DNA of 64,000 nt from Rachicladosporium sp. CCFEE 5018 (taxonomy: Eukaryota; Ascomycota; Dothideomycetes; Cladosporiales; Cladosporiaceae), in contig KZ111149.1 in NCBI GenBank assembly GCA_002077045.2, positions 453,574 to 517,573 on the forward strand, in the 5' to 3' direction. This document shows, piece by piece, positions 10,396 through 21,786 of this stretch (position 1 is its first letter; each line of letters starts with the position of its first letter). Position numbers and translations under genes: made by a program. Below the pieces are notes generated by a model. That model was not told the DNA's origin and ran no database searches. It worked only from the letters and a program-made list of their open reading frames with translations.

Positions 10396-10959
10396 GTATC
10401 AGGGTGGTAGGCTTTCTGTAAGATCCCAAGTATATATTCTAAGTATATAGCCCGGTCAATATCAGAAGATGAAGTGAAGCAAGAAGGGTGCACAGACGGT
10501 GATCATCTGCGGCTCGGATTAAGCGGGCTTCACCTTAAGTAGGCTAACGACTAAGGCGAGACTAGCGCATCGTATCGCTGCACCGTGTGTGTTGCAACGG
10601 CGAAGGGAAGCGAACACATCGACTGACAGTCACGCTGCTTACATGCGCCTTCTCAACCTTGCATTCACTGCCGCTCCTGAGGCAGACATCGCGCCTTAGC
10701 ACTGCTATCAGCCTCACCACCCTTCGGGCACTGCCTCTCTACGCCGCCTCCGCAGGTCTCAGGCGGAGCAGCATCCATCTCCACAGCTGACCATCGCTAC
10801 ACTGCACATGACTTGACCACAGAAACAGGCACACACTCTATACGCCTTTCGCTTCAGCCAATATCCGGGTTACCCGATATTCTTCCCATCACTAATACTG
10901 TGGACGACTATCACTTTTGGGGGATGCGGCAGACGATGAGCTGAGAGTTATCATTCGAG
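10396..10959. other. Intergenic, holds repeat copy 2
   Basis: 564 bases upstream of the RING gene. It contains the second repeat copy and a CT-rich stretch around 10630-10790 that looks like a promoter or leader. No gene was recognised. Confidence 0.45.
10454..10528 (+). repeat. Direct repeat copy 2 flanking the F-box gene
   Basis: 75 bases matching 7959-8032 in the same orientation. Both copies share the GGTCAATATCAGAAGAT start, a GGGTGCAC-like core and a GCGGCTCGGA...AAGCGGGC end. Confidence 0.85.
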
Positions 10960-13425
10960 ATGGGTCAAGGCGCCTCACGGCCAGAGAGTGACCGGTTGAG
11001 GGAGGTGAGTAGCGGTCATGTCGGCCAAGACACAACACAACGCCAGCGGCGGCGACGGTCCTTGTCCTCAGGCAACATCTTCCAACGGCTTGGAGAGATG
11101 GGAGACAGTCAACGCGCTGCCAGCAGTGAAGAGAACGGCGGTCTATTGAGTGGACAGCCTCAGCCTCGCACACCGGCGCGTTCTAGCAGTACCCATCGCC
11201 TCTCGCGCATGCTACATTCACCTTCACAGGATGACGCCGGACCGTCACGACCTTCCGCTTTGCAACGATCGAGAACCACTCTATCCCACATGTTCCACGG
11301 ACGGAGAGACGAGGCAGCAAGCAATCGCAACCGAGAGCCACGACCACACGGCATACTGCAGCAGCGCTCATCATACATACGCGCTCCTGCTAGGACAGAA
11401 GCACGCAGCGGCTTCCCACCGCCAAGGCTCCCATCCATCGATCAGACTTCCACCTTCGATCGCGACATCTTCGGGCCAGCCCAAGAACTTGAGGCATCAC
11501 AGCGCTCGACCAGCTCACACCGATTGCAGAACATCAGATTCAACTCACTTCGGCCAGACCGACCCTTCAGATCCATCACTTCATCGTTTCGGAGACGGAG
11601 ATCGCCTCCACCTTCACCTACTAGGAGACCAACAGGTACGGAGGACCAGGCCACAATGCTGAGTAGGCTACTTAGTATGGCAGCCTCAGCGACTGCAGCT
11701 ACACTGATGGGAGATGATCATCAAGCTTTGAGTGAAGCTAGGGAGCTGTCGGGTGGCACAGGGTACGGTGATGTCGGAGGAGCAGGAGAAGATGGGAGCT
11801 TTGATGGGTTCCTCAGAGCGCTGCAGAACGGTAGGATCGCGTCTGCGTTGAGGCAGAGTAGTGATGGACACAGTGAGGGCAACAGCGGTGAGTCGACACA
11901 AGCGGGAGCTCTGAACTTCTTCCGCATGTTCAGGTTCAATTCGTCGAGAGCGAACGGCGTAGATGCGGCTCAGCCAGGACTGCGTGGACAGACTGCGGAG
12001 GATGCTGCTGCTGATGGCCGCATGGTGCCGATCATAATCGTAGGCATACGGTCCATCAACCCGAACTCCAACACAGGATCCGGAAGCGCCGCGGACGAGC
12101 TGCCACCCTTCATCGATGCACTCGGAAACTTCCCATCACCTCTGCCAGCCAACGCTCTGGGAGCACATGGCCACGACAGCATTGATAGCATCCTTCGTCC
12201 ACCTCAGAATGGCACAAGCTTCAGATCGCGGCGCAGGGCAAGTATGGGCGGCTTCGGCATGAACCGCAACCGGATCAACGATCGCTACGATGACCAACGT
12301 GATCATCGGTCACCAGACCGCCGCCGTGAGCGGCCTTGGAGTATCGCCTCCTCAACTTCGGCCCTCGAGCCTCGTCCTCCACCCGCAACACCCGCTTCGC
12401 CATCTCCAGAGCTTAGCAGGATCTCAAGTCGCAACACGACTCCATCTCACTCCCGACCTGCTTTGTTCGTGGCGAACAGTCTTCGTGACTTCTCCACTGA
12501 CTCACGGCGGAACTCTGCTCTACACCGTAGCGCCACGAGTCCGCTGTCGAGTCATACGGAGGAGACAGTCTCTTTGCACTCTACGCGCAGCTCCGACAAT
12601 CTCCTCTCCTCACATTCTCCTCGCTCCCCTTCACCTTCCTTTCGCAATTCACATCGCCGCTCAGACACTGCGCCGAACATTCATTACCCTCGCTTCGCCT
12701 CTGGTCACCCTCGCCGCAACGGCGTCGTAGAGCCAGACAACCTCCCTCCACTGTCGCGAACGAGCACGTCAGCCGCTGATAATGAACGCGAGGGAAGGAG
12801 GAGTAGCACGGACAGTCGAAGCTGGATCATCTACGTGCTAGGTGGCAGCTATCCCGAAAATCACCCCATTCTAACAACACCGAGTCTCTTCACTGAAAAC
12901 CCGACGTATGAGGACATGATGCTTCTCTCAGCGTTATTGGGTCCTGCGAAGGCGCCTGTAGCAAGCGAGGAAGACGTGCAGTCTGCTGGTGGCGTGTACG
13001 ACATCATCCTTGTCCAGCACGAGGAGGATGCAGCAAAGACAGTCGAGCTGGTCGCAGTGGCGACAACAGCTCTAGACTCTGATGAGCCAGAGCGCGTAGT
13101 ACTCGAGCAAGGGCAGCGGTGTCTGGTGTGCCTTTCAGACTTCGAATTCAAGGAGATTGCGAGGCGGCTGGCTAAGTGCGGGCACCTCTATCACCGGGAG
13201 TGCATTGATACGGTAAGTCGTACACCCCCATCCCGAGCTACAGCGAACTCTCACAGCTAACATCATTCACAGTGGCTCACACAAGGTCGCAACTCCTGCC
13301 CGCTATGCCGCGGCCAGGGCGTGAACGAGAAGGAGAAACCTGCAGAAGGGACGGAAGACGCTGCTGCGGGTGCGAGCGCTGAGATCGAGAATGACGCGCT
13401 CGATGTGGATGCAGTCGCCGCGTAG
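10960..13425 (+). CDS. RING-H2 E3 ubiquitin ligase, long disordered N-terminus
   Basis: Two exons, 10960-13212 and 13273-13425, with a 60-nt intron inside the RING finger (GTAAGT...CACAG), give 801 residues. About the first 600 residues are low-complexity Ser/Arg/Pro-rich sequence with many RSSS and SPS stretches. The RING-H2 finger is near residue 720: CLVCLSDFEFKEIARRLAKC, GHLYHRECID, then exon 2 supplies WLTQGRNSCPLC. This is the C3H2C3 zinc ligand order. A short acidic tail follows. The finger architecture resembles San1-like and other fungal quality-control ligases with disordered flanks, but that comparison is inference. The N-terminal MGQG may be a myristoylation site. Confidence 0.88.
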
Positions 13426-14053
13426 CTTGCCTAGGCGGCTGCTGAGCGTTGACGAGGGTGACTTGAGGCTCCTGCTGAGGTCACGGACGGAGAGACGATG
13501 GAAGACACCGCGTGATAATGAGAGCGCAGACAGACAGACCATTGGCGGGCGCACAAGTGAGGCATTGGGCGGGTATGTTTACATGGGCTCATCCCAGGTG
13601 ACAGGCACGACGGTACGGACACCGAGGTAGCTTGGAGTTGGGCGGTCTTGGGACGGGGTTCGACGGCCATGAGACGCGATGACTGATGATGAACAACACC
13701 TTGCATTTTTGGGAGGCGAGGGAGCGATAGTGCTTGGCGGATAGCGCTACAGATATCGTAATGCACATGATGCGAGAGCTTTTCACTTCCACTTCTCATC
13801 TCATTGATGTTAGTATAATTCTTCTTGGTGCTCCGGGCTGGTCGATTAGACTTTATTGGCCTCTGCCGAGGACCCGACCACATCACCTCTTGCTATTAGC
13901 AACAACGACGACGTTTCTTTGGCTGCTGGACATGGCCTGGAGAGGAGTTCTATTAGTCATGGAGCTCTAGACAACGCGCTGGAAGCGGCTACAACCAATT
14001 TGACGCACAAGCTGGAGGTGAAGTTGATGATATGCACTTAACGTAAGGAAATT
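13426..14053. other. Intergenic, no gene seen
   Basis: 628 bases between the RING gene and the arylsulfotransferase gene. Small open frames, for example at 13856-14041, show no recognisable protein. Confidence 0.4.
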
Positions 14054-15943
14054 ATGCTGCCTCTTATATCGATCTTGGCTCTACTCTCGGGCGTTATCCT
14101 AGTAGCGCTCGCTCAGAAAGCTCCTCCACCATTCGATGTCACCCTCGACTCCGGATCCGAGGGCCCCTACCCAACCAATCGCTTTCATACATCCACCCTC
14201 CGACCGCCCAAGGTTCAGTTCAAGCAATGGTCACCACAATGCTTCTCCCCGACCTCGCATCTCTTCCTCACGCCCAAAGGCCACAAAGTCAAGTCTCCTG
14301 GCCCCATGATCCTGGACTCTCAAGGCCACCTAGTCTGGATGCACCACTTCGACAACGCTTTTGGAGGCCAAGCGTACAATCTTCAAGTCCAGGATTGGAA
14401 GGGAGAGAAAGTCCTTACGTTCTGGCTTGGTGATGACAGAATTCGTGGGCATGGCAGCGGGGAGTGGTGGATTCTGGATCAGCATTACGAGGTTGTGGCG
14501 AAGGTGGGTGGTGGGGAAGGTGGGAGAGGGGTGGATCTGCACGAGTTCACGATCTTGCCGGGAGGTACGGCGTTGGTGATTGTGTTCGAGGTTGTCAATT
14601 TCGACGTTCGGCCTGCGGGGAGGCGGTTCAACGATGTGTGGAATCAGTTTATCTGGGACTGCGTCGTTAGGGAGATTCGAGTTGAGGGAGGCGAGGCGGT
14701 GTGGGAGTGGAGGGCTAGCGAGCATCTGGATTTGAGAGCTAGTTATAAGCTACTGGTTGGACTGAATGATGGGACGGCGGATAGTCCTTACGATCCGTGG
14801 CATCTCAACTCCGTTGAGAAAGACGCAGCTGGCAATTATCTGGTAAGTGCAAGGTATACCCACGCGGTGTACTACATCAACGGGCGGACTGGCGAGCTTC
14901 TCTGGACTCTAGGCGGGAAGAACAATACTTTCGCCGATCTGTCTAGCGGCGAGGCACTGAACTTTGCCTGGCAGCATGATGCTCGTTGGGTAGACCCTGA
15001 GCCTTTCAATGACTTCTACATACCGCCAGAGAGCGTCGAGGGCCAGACAGTGAGACTCATGACACTTTTCGACAATACGGCAGAGGACTGGAATTACAAG
15101 TATGGGCCTGACAATGTGCGCGGCTTACTACTGGAGCTTACCTACGCATCAACTCTGCCTGCTCTGTCCACGCTGGTCTCGGCACCCGACCGCGGTGCAA
15201 CACCCGTCCTCTCCTCCTTGAGTGTTGCCGACAGAGAGAAGCTCACCTCCATCAGCCGCCTCTCACATCCATACTCAGTCAGCATTCTGAAAATCTACAC
15301 CAATCACCTCGCCCCTCGATCCTCTTCCCAAGGCTCCCTGCAATTGCTCACCTCTCCTTTCCCGCACCTAGTCATGGGCCACGGCATCAACGCCATAGTC
15401 TCTACCTTCCACCCCAACGGCACTTTGATCTGCGACTTACGCTTCAGCGCCTCCACGGCCTGGGAGAAAGCCGATGTGCAGAGCTATCGCGCTTACGAGT
15501 ATGAGGGCTGGGTTGGAAGGCCGAAGTGGAAGCCTGCTGCGAAGAGAAAAGGTGGGAAAGTGTGGGTTAGTTGGAATGGGGCGACTGAGGTCAGGAGCTG
15601 GGTCTTGCAGGCTTGGAGCGAGAGGGAGGGACGGTGGAGGGAGGCGCTGGAGGTGGAGAAGATGAGGTTTGAGACGGAGATCACGGTCCCGGAGGAGTGG
15701 CGACGGGCGAAGAAGCTGAGGGTATTGGCTATTGATGGGGATCTGGGGGAGATTGCAGGTGGAGTTAGTGAGGTGCTGCACAGAGGGCTCCTGAACACTG
15801 TGACATTCGGGCGGGTGGATGAGGTCAGGAGTTGGGGAGGTGTACTTTTGCTGGCAGCAATGATCGCTATGGCGTACCTGATGGCGAGCCGCTTACGCAG
15901 GCGACTACGAGTGACCCGGACCAGGGAGTGGAAGCTCCCTTGA
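14054..15943 (+). CDS. Arylsulfotransferase (ASST) family membrane protein
   Basis: A single exon of 629 residues. It has an N-terminal signal segment (ISILALLSGVILVALAQ) and a C-terminal transmembrane helix (VLLLAAMIAMAYLMAS) followed by a basic tail. The body reads as a beta-propeller of the fungal Arylsulfotran_2 type: GPMILDSQGHLVWMHHF, VDLHEFTILPGGTALV, then DPWHLNSVEKDAAGNYLVSA and TGELLWTLGGKNN, ending with WQHDARW. The bacterial relatives transfer sulfate between phenols through a histidine. In fungi the activity is untested, and this ER/secretory membrane form may have another role. Length and topology fit the fungal subgroup. Confidence 0.85.
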   Translation: MLPLISILALLSGVILVALAQKAPPPFDVTLDSGSEGPYPTNRFHTSTLRPPKVQFKQWSPQCFSPTSHLFLTPKGHKVKSPGPMILDSQGHLVWMHHFDNAFGGQAYNLQVQDWKGEKVLTFWLGDDRIRGHGSGEWWILDQHYEVVAKVGGGEGGRGVDLHEFTILPGGTALVIVFEVVNFDVRPAGRRFNDVWNQFIWDCVVREIRVEGGEAVWEWRASEHLDLRASYKLLVGLNDGTADSPYDPWHLNSVEKDAAGNYLVSARYTHAVYYINGRTGELLWTLGGKNNTFADLSSGEALNFAWQHDARWVDPEPFNDFYIPPESVEGQTVRLMTLFDNTAEDWNYKYGPDNVRGLLLELTYASTLPALSTLVSAPDRGATPVLSSLSVADREKLTSISRLSHPYSVSILKIYTNHLAPRSSSQGSLQLLTSPFPHLVMGHGINAIVSTFHPNGTLICDLRFSASTAWEKADVQSYRAYEYEGWVGRPKWKPAAKRKGGKVWVSWNGATEVRSWVLQAWSEREGRWREALEVEKMRFETEITVPEEWRRAKKLRVLAIDGDLGEIAGGVSEVLHRGLLNTVTFGRVDEVRSWGGVLLLAAMIAMAYLMASRLRRRLRVTRTREWKLP

Positions 15944-16404
15944 GATGTCCACTGGATCGATACACGGGTAAGCTTTACAAGCTCGCCACACTAGATGTCA
16001 GCTTGAATGACTGGGGCGAGAGCGAAACGATGCCAGCATCGTCATGCACTCCAATGCCGCCGAATTCAGCCGCGGGTGCGGCGACACACTTCTTGGCCGA
16101 CGTGTCAAAGCAAAGCGCAGGGAAGTGAAAGCCAAGAAGAAATAAAGGTCTGCAGTCGGCAGAGCGAAGGGGAAATGTGGAAGGAAGCAGTAGAACGAGT
16201 CTCGAATTGCTGGTAAAACACAAGCCTAGGTATCCGCGCCCCAAAACGCCGCAACAAGACCAAGCCTTGAGTGCCCAGCTGTAGGAATCCTCGAACTCGT
16301 ACGAAACTCCGCCGCGACGGCATATGGCCGGGCAACATCTCTTCCTGCTCAGTCGCCTGCGCATCAGGCTTCCCGAATCTCAGCCCACAGCATCCTCTGC
16401 GGCT
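15944..16404. other. Convergent 3' intergenic region
   Basis: 461 bases between the ends of the arylsulfotransferase and the monopolin gene. No gene or repeat was recognised; terminators for both neighbours should lie here. Confidence 0.4.
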
Positions 16405-17801
16405 CTACTCCCCAACAACAACCCTCTTCATCATACACTCAATCAACTTCTGATACATCCTCGGAGCCTGAAACCTTGGGAACTGAATAGCCTCCGCAAG
16501 ATAATCCGGCAGAATCTCAATCAAATCCGCATCCCGTCCCTCATCAAGCATGGGCTCGTACTCGAACTCAATATCATCGTGACTTTGCGTTGCGCCGGGG
16601 GTGGTGGTAGCGCTGCCGTCGGGTGCGATGGTGATGTGGAAGTGGAGAGCTAGATGGGGAGGTTAGTAAGGTGGGGGAGATGGGGAGCGGCAGGACAGGG
16701 GGAGGGGGTATACGCACTGCCGTTACGGCCTGTTTGGAGGCAATCGTATTCGTCGCCTTCGTCGCGGCGTTTGATGTTGCGGATTAGGAGGCCGGTCATG
16801 TCGGCGTAGAGATTCTCTTTCATCTTCGCGTCTCTCATAGCCTCCGTGGCATTGACAGGCACAGCTCTGGCGGCATTCGCAGCTGCAACCTTAGCCTCTA
16901 GTGCCTTGACTTCATTCACATGCGCCTTGACTTCAGCAGACGACTCCGCGACCCGTACCCTAAGCTCACTGTTCTCCTTCTCCAGCCTCTCAGCCTTCTC
17001 TCTCTCCTTCACCACAGCCTTCTCCTCCGCCGCCGACACACCACTCCCCTTCCCAGCTTTCTTCAACTCCGCCACCTCCTTCTTCAGACTCTCAATCAAT
17101 GCCTCAGCACTCCTCGCCTTCTCATCACTAGCCCGCTTGAGCTTCTCGAAATTCGTCTCCGCGTTCGAACTCCCCAGCGCCTGCAAATTCTGATACTTGA
17201 GACTCAGATTCTCGTACTTCCGCGTCATATCGTTCAGCTGTCGACGGAGCTGTGGGTCCCCGCCGCGACGCTCGCGCTCAGTGCCAGAGGCGCTGTTGCT
17301 CCTCTCCCTAGGCGCTGGGTATCCAGCTGTGACTGAAGTTGCGCGCGCAGAAGCTCTAGGTTGCAGCGGTGTCTGTCGCACAGCTGCCAAAGGCGCAACA
17401 ACTGCATCCTCCATACTAATCTCCACATCCTCTCCCTCCTCAACCGGCTCCGCCTGCGTCTCCGGAATCACCTTCTCCGCCGCCCGTCTCGTGCGCTTCG
17501 CAGCCGGCGCCTTCGTCGCCATCTCCACCACACCAGTCTCCTCGTCCTGCAGATTCGTGCGATCCTTCAGCGCCTGAGCAGGCGTCTTGCGTTTCGTCGC
17601 GCCCTTGGCTGTGGTAGTTTTGCGCATGGCCGTGTGGAATTTCGTCGCCTTCAGAGTATTGAGTGTTTGGCGGCGATTGGCTGCGGATGAGATGGCGGCG
17701 ACTGTTGCGAGGTCGTCTTCGGAGTCGGGAGAGTGATCTGGGTGGGTAGGTGGGGGGAGGGTCGCGGTTGCTGTTGCTGTTGTAGAGGCGCGGGCAGGCA
17801 T
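16405..17801 (-). CDS. pcs1: Monopolin complex subunit Csm1/Pcs1
   Basis: Two exons, 16718-17801 and 16405-16649, with a 68-nt intron (GTGCGT...CTAG), give 442 residues. The N-terminal half is basic and disordered. Residues of about 190-330 form a coiled coil (LRRQLNDMTRKYENLSLKY, then Glu/Lys/Ala heptads). The C-terminus is the globular Csm1 domain: LYADMTGLLIRNIKRRDEGD, then from exon 2 LHFHITIAPDGS, a RDADLIEILPDYLAEAIQFP motif and QAPRMYQKLIECMM. Csm1/Pcs1 bridges kinetochore proteins to clamp microtubule sites and prevent merotelic attachment, and also works at rDNA. The globular domain is split by the intron, so the first exon alone looks truncated. Confidence 0.85.
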
Positions 17802-18110
17802 TGGATGGGCGCACTTCGTGGATAAGCTGCGCTACGATCGCGCGATATGCTATGCAGTGATGCGACAACGGCTCTTTGAGTGAGGACTACGATATGCAAT
17901 GTAGTCAATGCTGGGATGTTCAATCTGTGGCGGTGGCACGTGTGTTGTGACGCGAAAAGCGCGTTGGTAAACACCGGGATACCGGAGAATCTCGATCCGA
18001 GGTAGATATGCCAAGCCCTTTCCTGGTCCTCAACCCATCTATCGCTAAGTCTAGCACAAGTCGTCTCTGATATTCTCTCTACACGTTAGAACCCATCATC
18101 ACACTCAAGT
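17802..18110. other. Short intergenic region, no gene seen
   Basis: 309 bases upstream of pcs1 and downstream of glo3. Nothing beyond the presumed promoter and terminator. Confidence 0.4.
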
Positions 18111-19912
18111 CTACCCATTCAGATACCTCCTCACCGCCCCCTGCAATCCCTTCGCCCCCTCTCCTAGCATGGCACCTAGGTTCTCCAGATCATCGCCTGC
18201 GGTAATCCCAAACTTCCTCACGAAGTCTTTGGCTGCGGTCTCCAGATCGCCGTACTCTCCTGCTCCACCTTCTCCAGCCTCCTCCTCAGGCCGGCCAAAG
18301 TAAGCGTTTGAAGAGATCGCACTTGAGCCGGAGAAGTTCTCGAGTCGTTGCTTGGCTTCTGTTTGAACGGAGGGGTCGAATGTGCCTTTGCCGAAGAATT
18401 CGTCGGAGGAGATGCCTTTTTGCTGGCCGAACTTCTCGCGTGCGAAGCGCTCGGAGTCGTCTGTCAAGATTGTCAGTCTTGTTGCACTCATTTGCGATTT
18501 CTCGAGACCGCTCACCCTGCACAGGCGCCCGACTCATAGCCCCAAAACCCATAGCCTTCTGCGCTGGCTTCCCAGCCGCAGCACCACCGCCACCTCCCAC
18601 TTGCCCGAATCCAAGCTTTCTCACACTCGTCTGTAGACTCTCCACACTGTCGGTCCCTCTCCCAGCCGTACTTCCGAACCCTCCAGCTTTCGGTGGACTT
18701 ATCGGCGTAGGCTGCAATATCGTAGTACTGCTCTCTGTTTTCGTACTTGGAACCGCAGCTACCGGCGCACTTTCCTCATCTGGATCATAACCCAGCTTCT
18801 CCTTCCGCTCAGCCTCCTCACGTGCCTTCTTCTCTGCTGCGTCGAAATCTAGTAAACTGGCATCCACTTTCTTCGCGCCGAGCTTGGCTTTCTTCGCACC
18901 GAGAATGTTGGCTTTGGGTTTACTCGAAACGGCGGTCTTCCGCAGTGCTGATGAGGAAGTTGTGCGTGTTGTCGATGGTGCAACGGGTGCGTCTGTCGGC
19001 GCTAGAGGTGACTTTGGTCGTGCTGTGCCATTGCCGTTCGCGTTCGCACTGAGAAAAGGGGACGCTGTTCGTCCAATGCCAGGTGTGCCGGTGCGTGAGG
19101 GGGGATTGCTAGGTCGCTTGATCGACGGCTTGTCCCAGGAGGAGAAGAAGTCGTCCTCGCCACCTGCGGGTGTGTTGGTGCCTGTGCCCTCGCTTTCTTC
19201 GCTGCCGTCTTCTACGACCACGCTTTCGGGGTTTCTGCTATGCTGTCAGTTCTGCTCCGACGGGCGCCTGCAGCTCATGGAGAACTTCGCACTTCCTGAT
19301 GTCCGCCTCCACCCTCCTCGCAAGCTCGTCCTTGTACTTCGTCGCCGCCGTGCTGGTGTACTTTGTCTTGGGATCCTTACTCGCAAGCGCCGCACTGCCA
19401 CCATGCGTCTGGAAGTACTTCGTCGCGCTCTCATTGCCGCCGACTTTCATTCGCCGAAGTTGGTCCCATTGCCATTCTGTCAACAGCTTAGATTAGCCAG
19501 GATTACGTCTGCTCTCCCACTTTGTACTGCGTCTCTCCCCTCCGCACGCCTCCCATCCCTTGCCCTCGCTCCGCCCACCTCTTCCCCGCTCAACGCTTCT
19601 GTCTCTAACTCCCGTGCCACAACCTTCCCGCTTCTCTCGCGCTACATTGTCCTGTTCCCTACGCCTCCACACTGGGGAGAGTCACTTACGATCAAGATTC
19701 ACACTCTTGACAAAACTGATATGCACCCCCAAATTCCTATGATTCGCCGAACAGTCCAAACACAGATAAATACTAAACGGTATTGAACTCCAAGTCGGGT
19801 TCTGCGCGCCGCAGTCAAAGCAGATCTTATTCGCGTTGCTCCGTTTCAGCTGGCCGAAGAGGGATGTGCTGAAGGACTTGGGCGCCATGGCGGGGTTGGG
19901 GGTTGTAGACAT
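18111..19912 (-). CDS. glo3: ADP-ribosylation factor GTPase-activating protein Glo3 (ArfGAP2/3)
   Basis: Four exons in phase: 19690-19912, 19293-19476, 18516-19234 and 18111-18460, giving 491 residues. The ArfGAP zinc finger is in exon 1: NKICFDCGAQNPTWSSIPF, then IYLCLDCSANHRNLGVHISF, a Cx2Cx16Cx2C finger with the catalytic Arg in NHRNLG. Exon 2 continues QWQWDQLRRMKVGGN. The middle holds basic, Ala/Ser-rich sequence. The C-terminal Glo3 motifs ISSDEFFGKGTFDP and AISSNAYFGR and a short amphipathic end are diagnostic for the COPI-linked ArfGAP2/3 group. It stimulates GTP hydrolysis on Arf1 during Golgi-to-ER transport. A second, different ArfGAP occurs twice further right in the window. Confidence 0.92.
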
Positions 19913-20431
19913 CGTGGCGACGTCGACGAGGGGTGAGAGAAGGGATTAGAGACGGGTGTAGGGTGGACTTGGGAGTGTGGGGACGAGGATGGAGTTGGAG
20001 CGGAGGGGGATACGGATTGGACAAATACAAGTGTTGTGAAGTGGTTGGTCTGTGCTTACGTGTACTTTTGGCATGCGGGAGCAGGGGGACTTTCTTTGTG
20101 CTTCAGGTGTCTCGATCAGTATTGACGGTAGCAGCATTGAGTAGAAGCAAACTTGAGCGTTCGAGTGACAGAGCAAGCAGAGAGTGAAATGCAGTTTCTC
20201 GTCGTCTGATACCGGGCTACCGTGGACGATTAGCCATGGCCCTGCTATCCTAATATGTAAAGAGCGTCTGCATACTGTACGCTGCAAGCTCTGCATGCAA
20301 AAGGGGTATCATTCGCGACTCCATCTCAATCCCAAACGCATCCAGTTCCGTGCTCTCTCGATGTCATTCGCCGTGATGCGATTGCCGACCCTGTCTCTGA
20401 GCAGCAATCCCATTCCGCTGCTCCCCAACAT
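19913..20431. other. Intergenic, no gene seen
   Basis: 519 bases between the glo3 start and the end of the next leftward gene. No coding signal was recognised. Confidence 0.4.
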
Positions 20432-21786
20432 CTACCACCCCTCCATATCATCATCGTCCATTCCGGCCCCCTCAACATCAACTTTCGTCCCTAGCGCCTG
20501 CTGTCCTTGCCTGATGAGCGCCTCCATTCTCCTTGACATGCTGCCCATCACCCTCTCAGCAGCTTTCTCCTCTCTGACCCGTTTCTTCACGAACTTTTCC
20601 GCATCTGGACTGAGCTCTACTGCACTACCGAGACTCTGCCTCGAGCTCGGCCTCACAGCAGCTACGCGTGCAGGACTGCCAGCATGGGAGGTAACAGAGC
20701 TCTGCCGTCGTACAGGCGCAGCAAGTATACTGCGGCGACTTGAGGCGCGTGATGCAAGGCTTGGCCGTGGAGCAGCTTTGCGTTTCGGGCTTGTGCTTTC
20801 CGGAACCTCGGGTGTGTTCACCACGACCCAGGAGTCGCGGTCAGTCTGTCGTCGCTTGATGGCGGGTCTGACTAACGCGGAAGAAGGTGGCGACATTGGA
20901 TTATCCTGCTCGAAGTCTCCCAGGAACTCATCGGATCGCCAGGAGCCGGGTAAGGGCGTGCATGCCTGCTCTTGTGAGAAGCCAGGTATGCCAAGGGCCC
21001 GGAAAGAGCTGTCAGACAAGGTGTATGTTCGCCCGCCGCCTGCAATGAAGCCAGTGAACACCGTTGTGCCGAATGTAAACGCTTTGCCCACTAGCCCGAA
21101 AGCGAAGCGCGTCCAGCTTTGCGACTGCCCATTCGGCGACGAGTGCGTTCGCGCCGCACCATTCCGCTCCCAAGCCAGAGCGCCTGTGATCGTTGCGCTA
21201 TGACTGTAGGAGCTTGTTCTGGGTACGAGCCGCCTCCGCGCATCGATGTCCTGCTCTATCGGCGTCTCCCTTCTGGCATGTGCCGGTAGGCCAGGAGTGT
21301 CAAAACCGCCGGCTAGTCTGTACCGCTCGTTGACATGTGCCGTGCTTGCCTCAACTCCGCTGCTTGACAAGTCCACACTCCCTGCTATCGCATCTTCTCC
21401 TCGTGGCCAGGCTGGCGTGAGTATATCTGCCTGTGGATTGCCATGCGATGAGTCTGGTCTTGCGCGCTTCCGCCCTCCGTTCCCGTATGAGAAGTAGTCT
21501 GCTGAGGTCGCGTATGTGGGTGTAGCTGAGACTGAGACTGGCGATTTGGGAGGGAGGAAGAGATGCGCGTTGGGGCCTATGGCTGGCGAGTAGAAGTCTT
21601 GCGATGGGGGAGGGGAGGGGAGGGGAGGGCCATCGCGAGGGAGGAGCGGGAAGGCAGTGGCAAGGCCGGTGGGATGGTGGCCAAGGGGACACAGTGTCTC
21701 AGGACGCCATTGACCAGCCGAAGGTGACTCAACGGCAAGGCGACTATATAGGTGATTGGTGACGATAGCTCGCCCAGGTGCATAAG
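20432..21786 (-). CDS. Conserved fungal protein of unknown function, 5' end unresolved
   Basis: One long open frame ends at 20432 and stays open upstream to about 21800, well beyond the non-ATG codon at 21376. Its first recognisable part reads LYSRLAVESP, then RPETLCPLGHHPTGLATAFP and PPPSQDFYSP, which looks evolutionarily conserved. Further on come ADYFSYGNGGRKRARPD, a hydrophobic patch FGLVGKAFTFGTTVFTGFIAGGG, a WVVVNTPEVPES motif, and a helical, charged C-terminus (EKFVKKRVREEKAAERVM) ending in acidic residues. No ATG occurs in frame before an upstream stop, so a first exon must be spliced in. The AAAG at 21787-21790 (leftward) is a possible acceptor. The function is unknown; a nuclear role is possible from the basic motifs. 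Confidence 0.65.
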
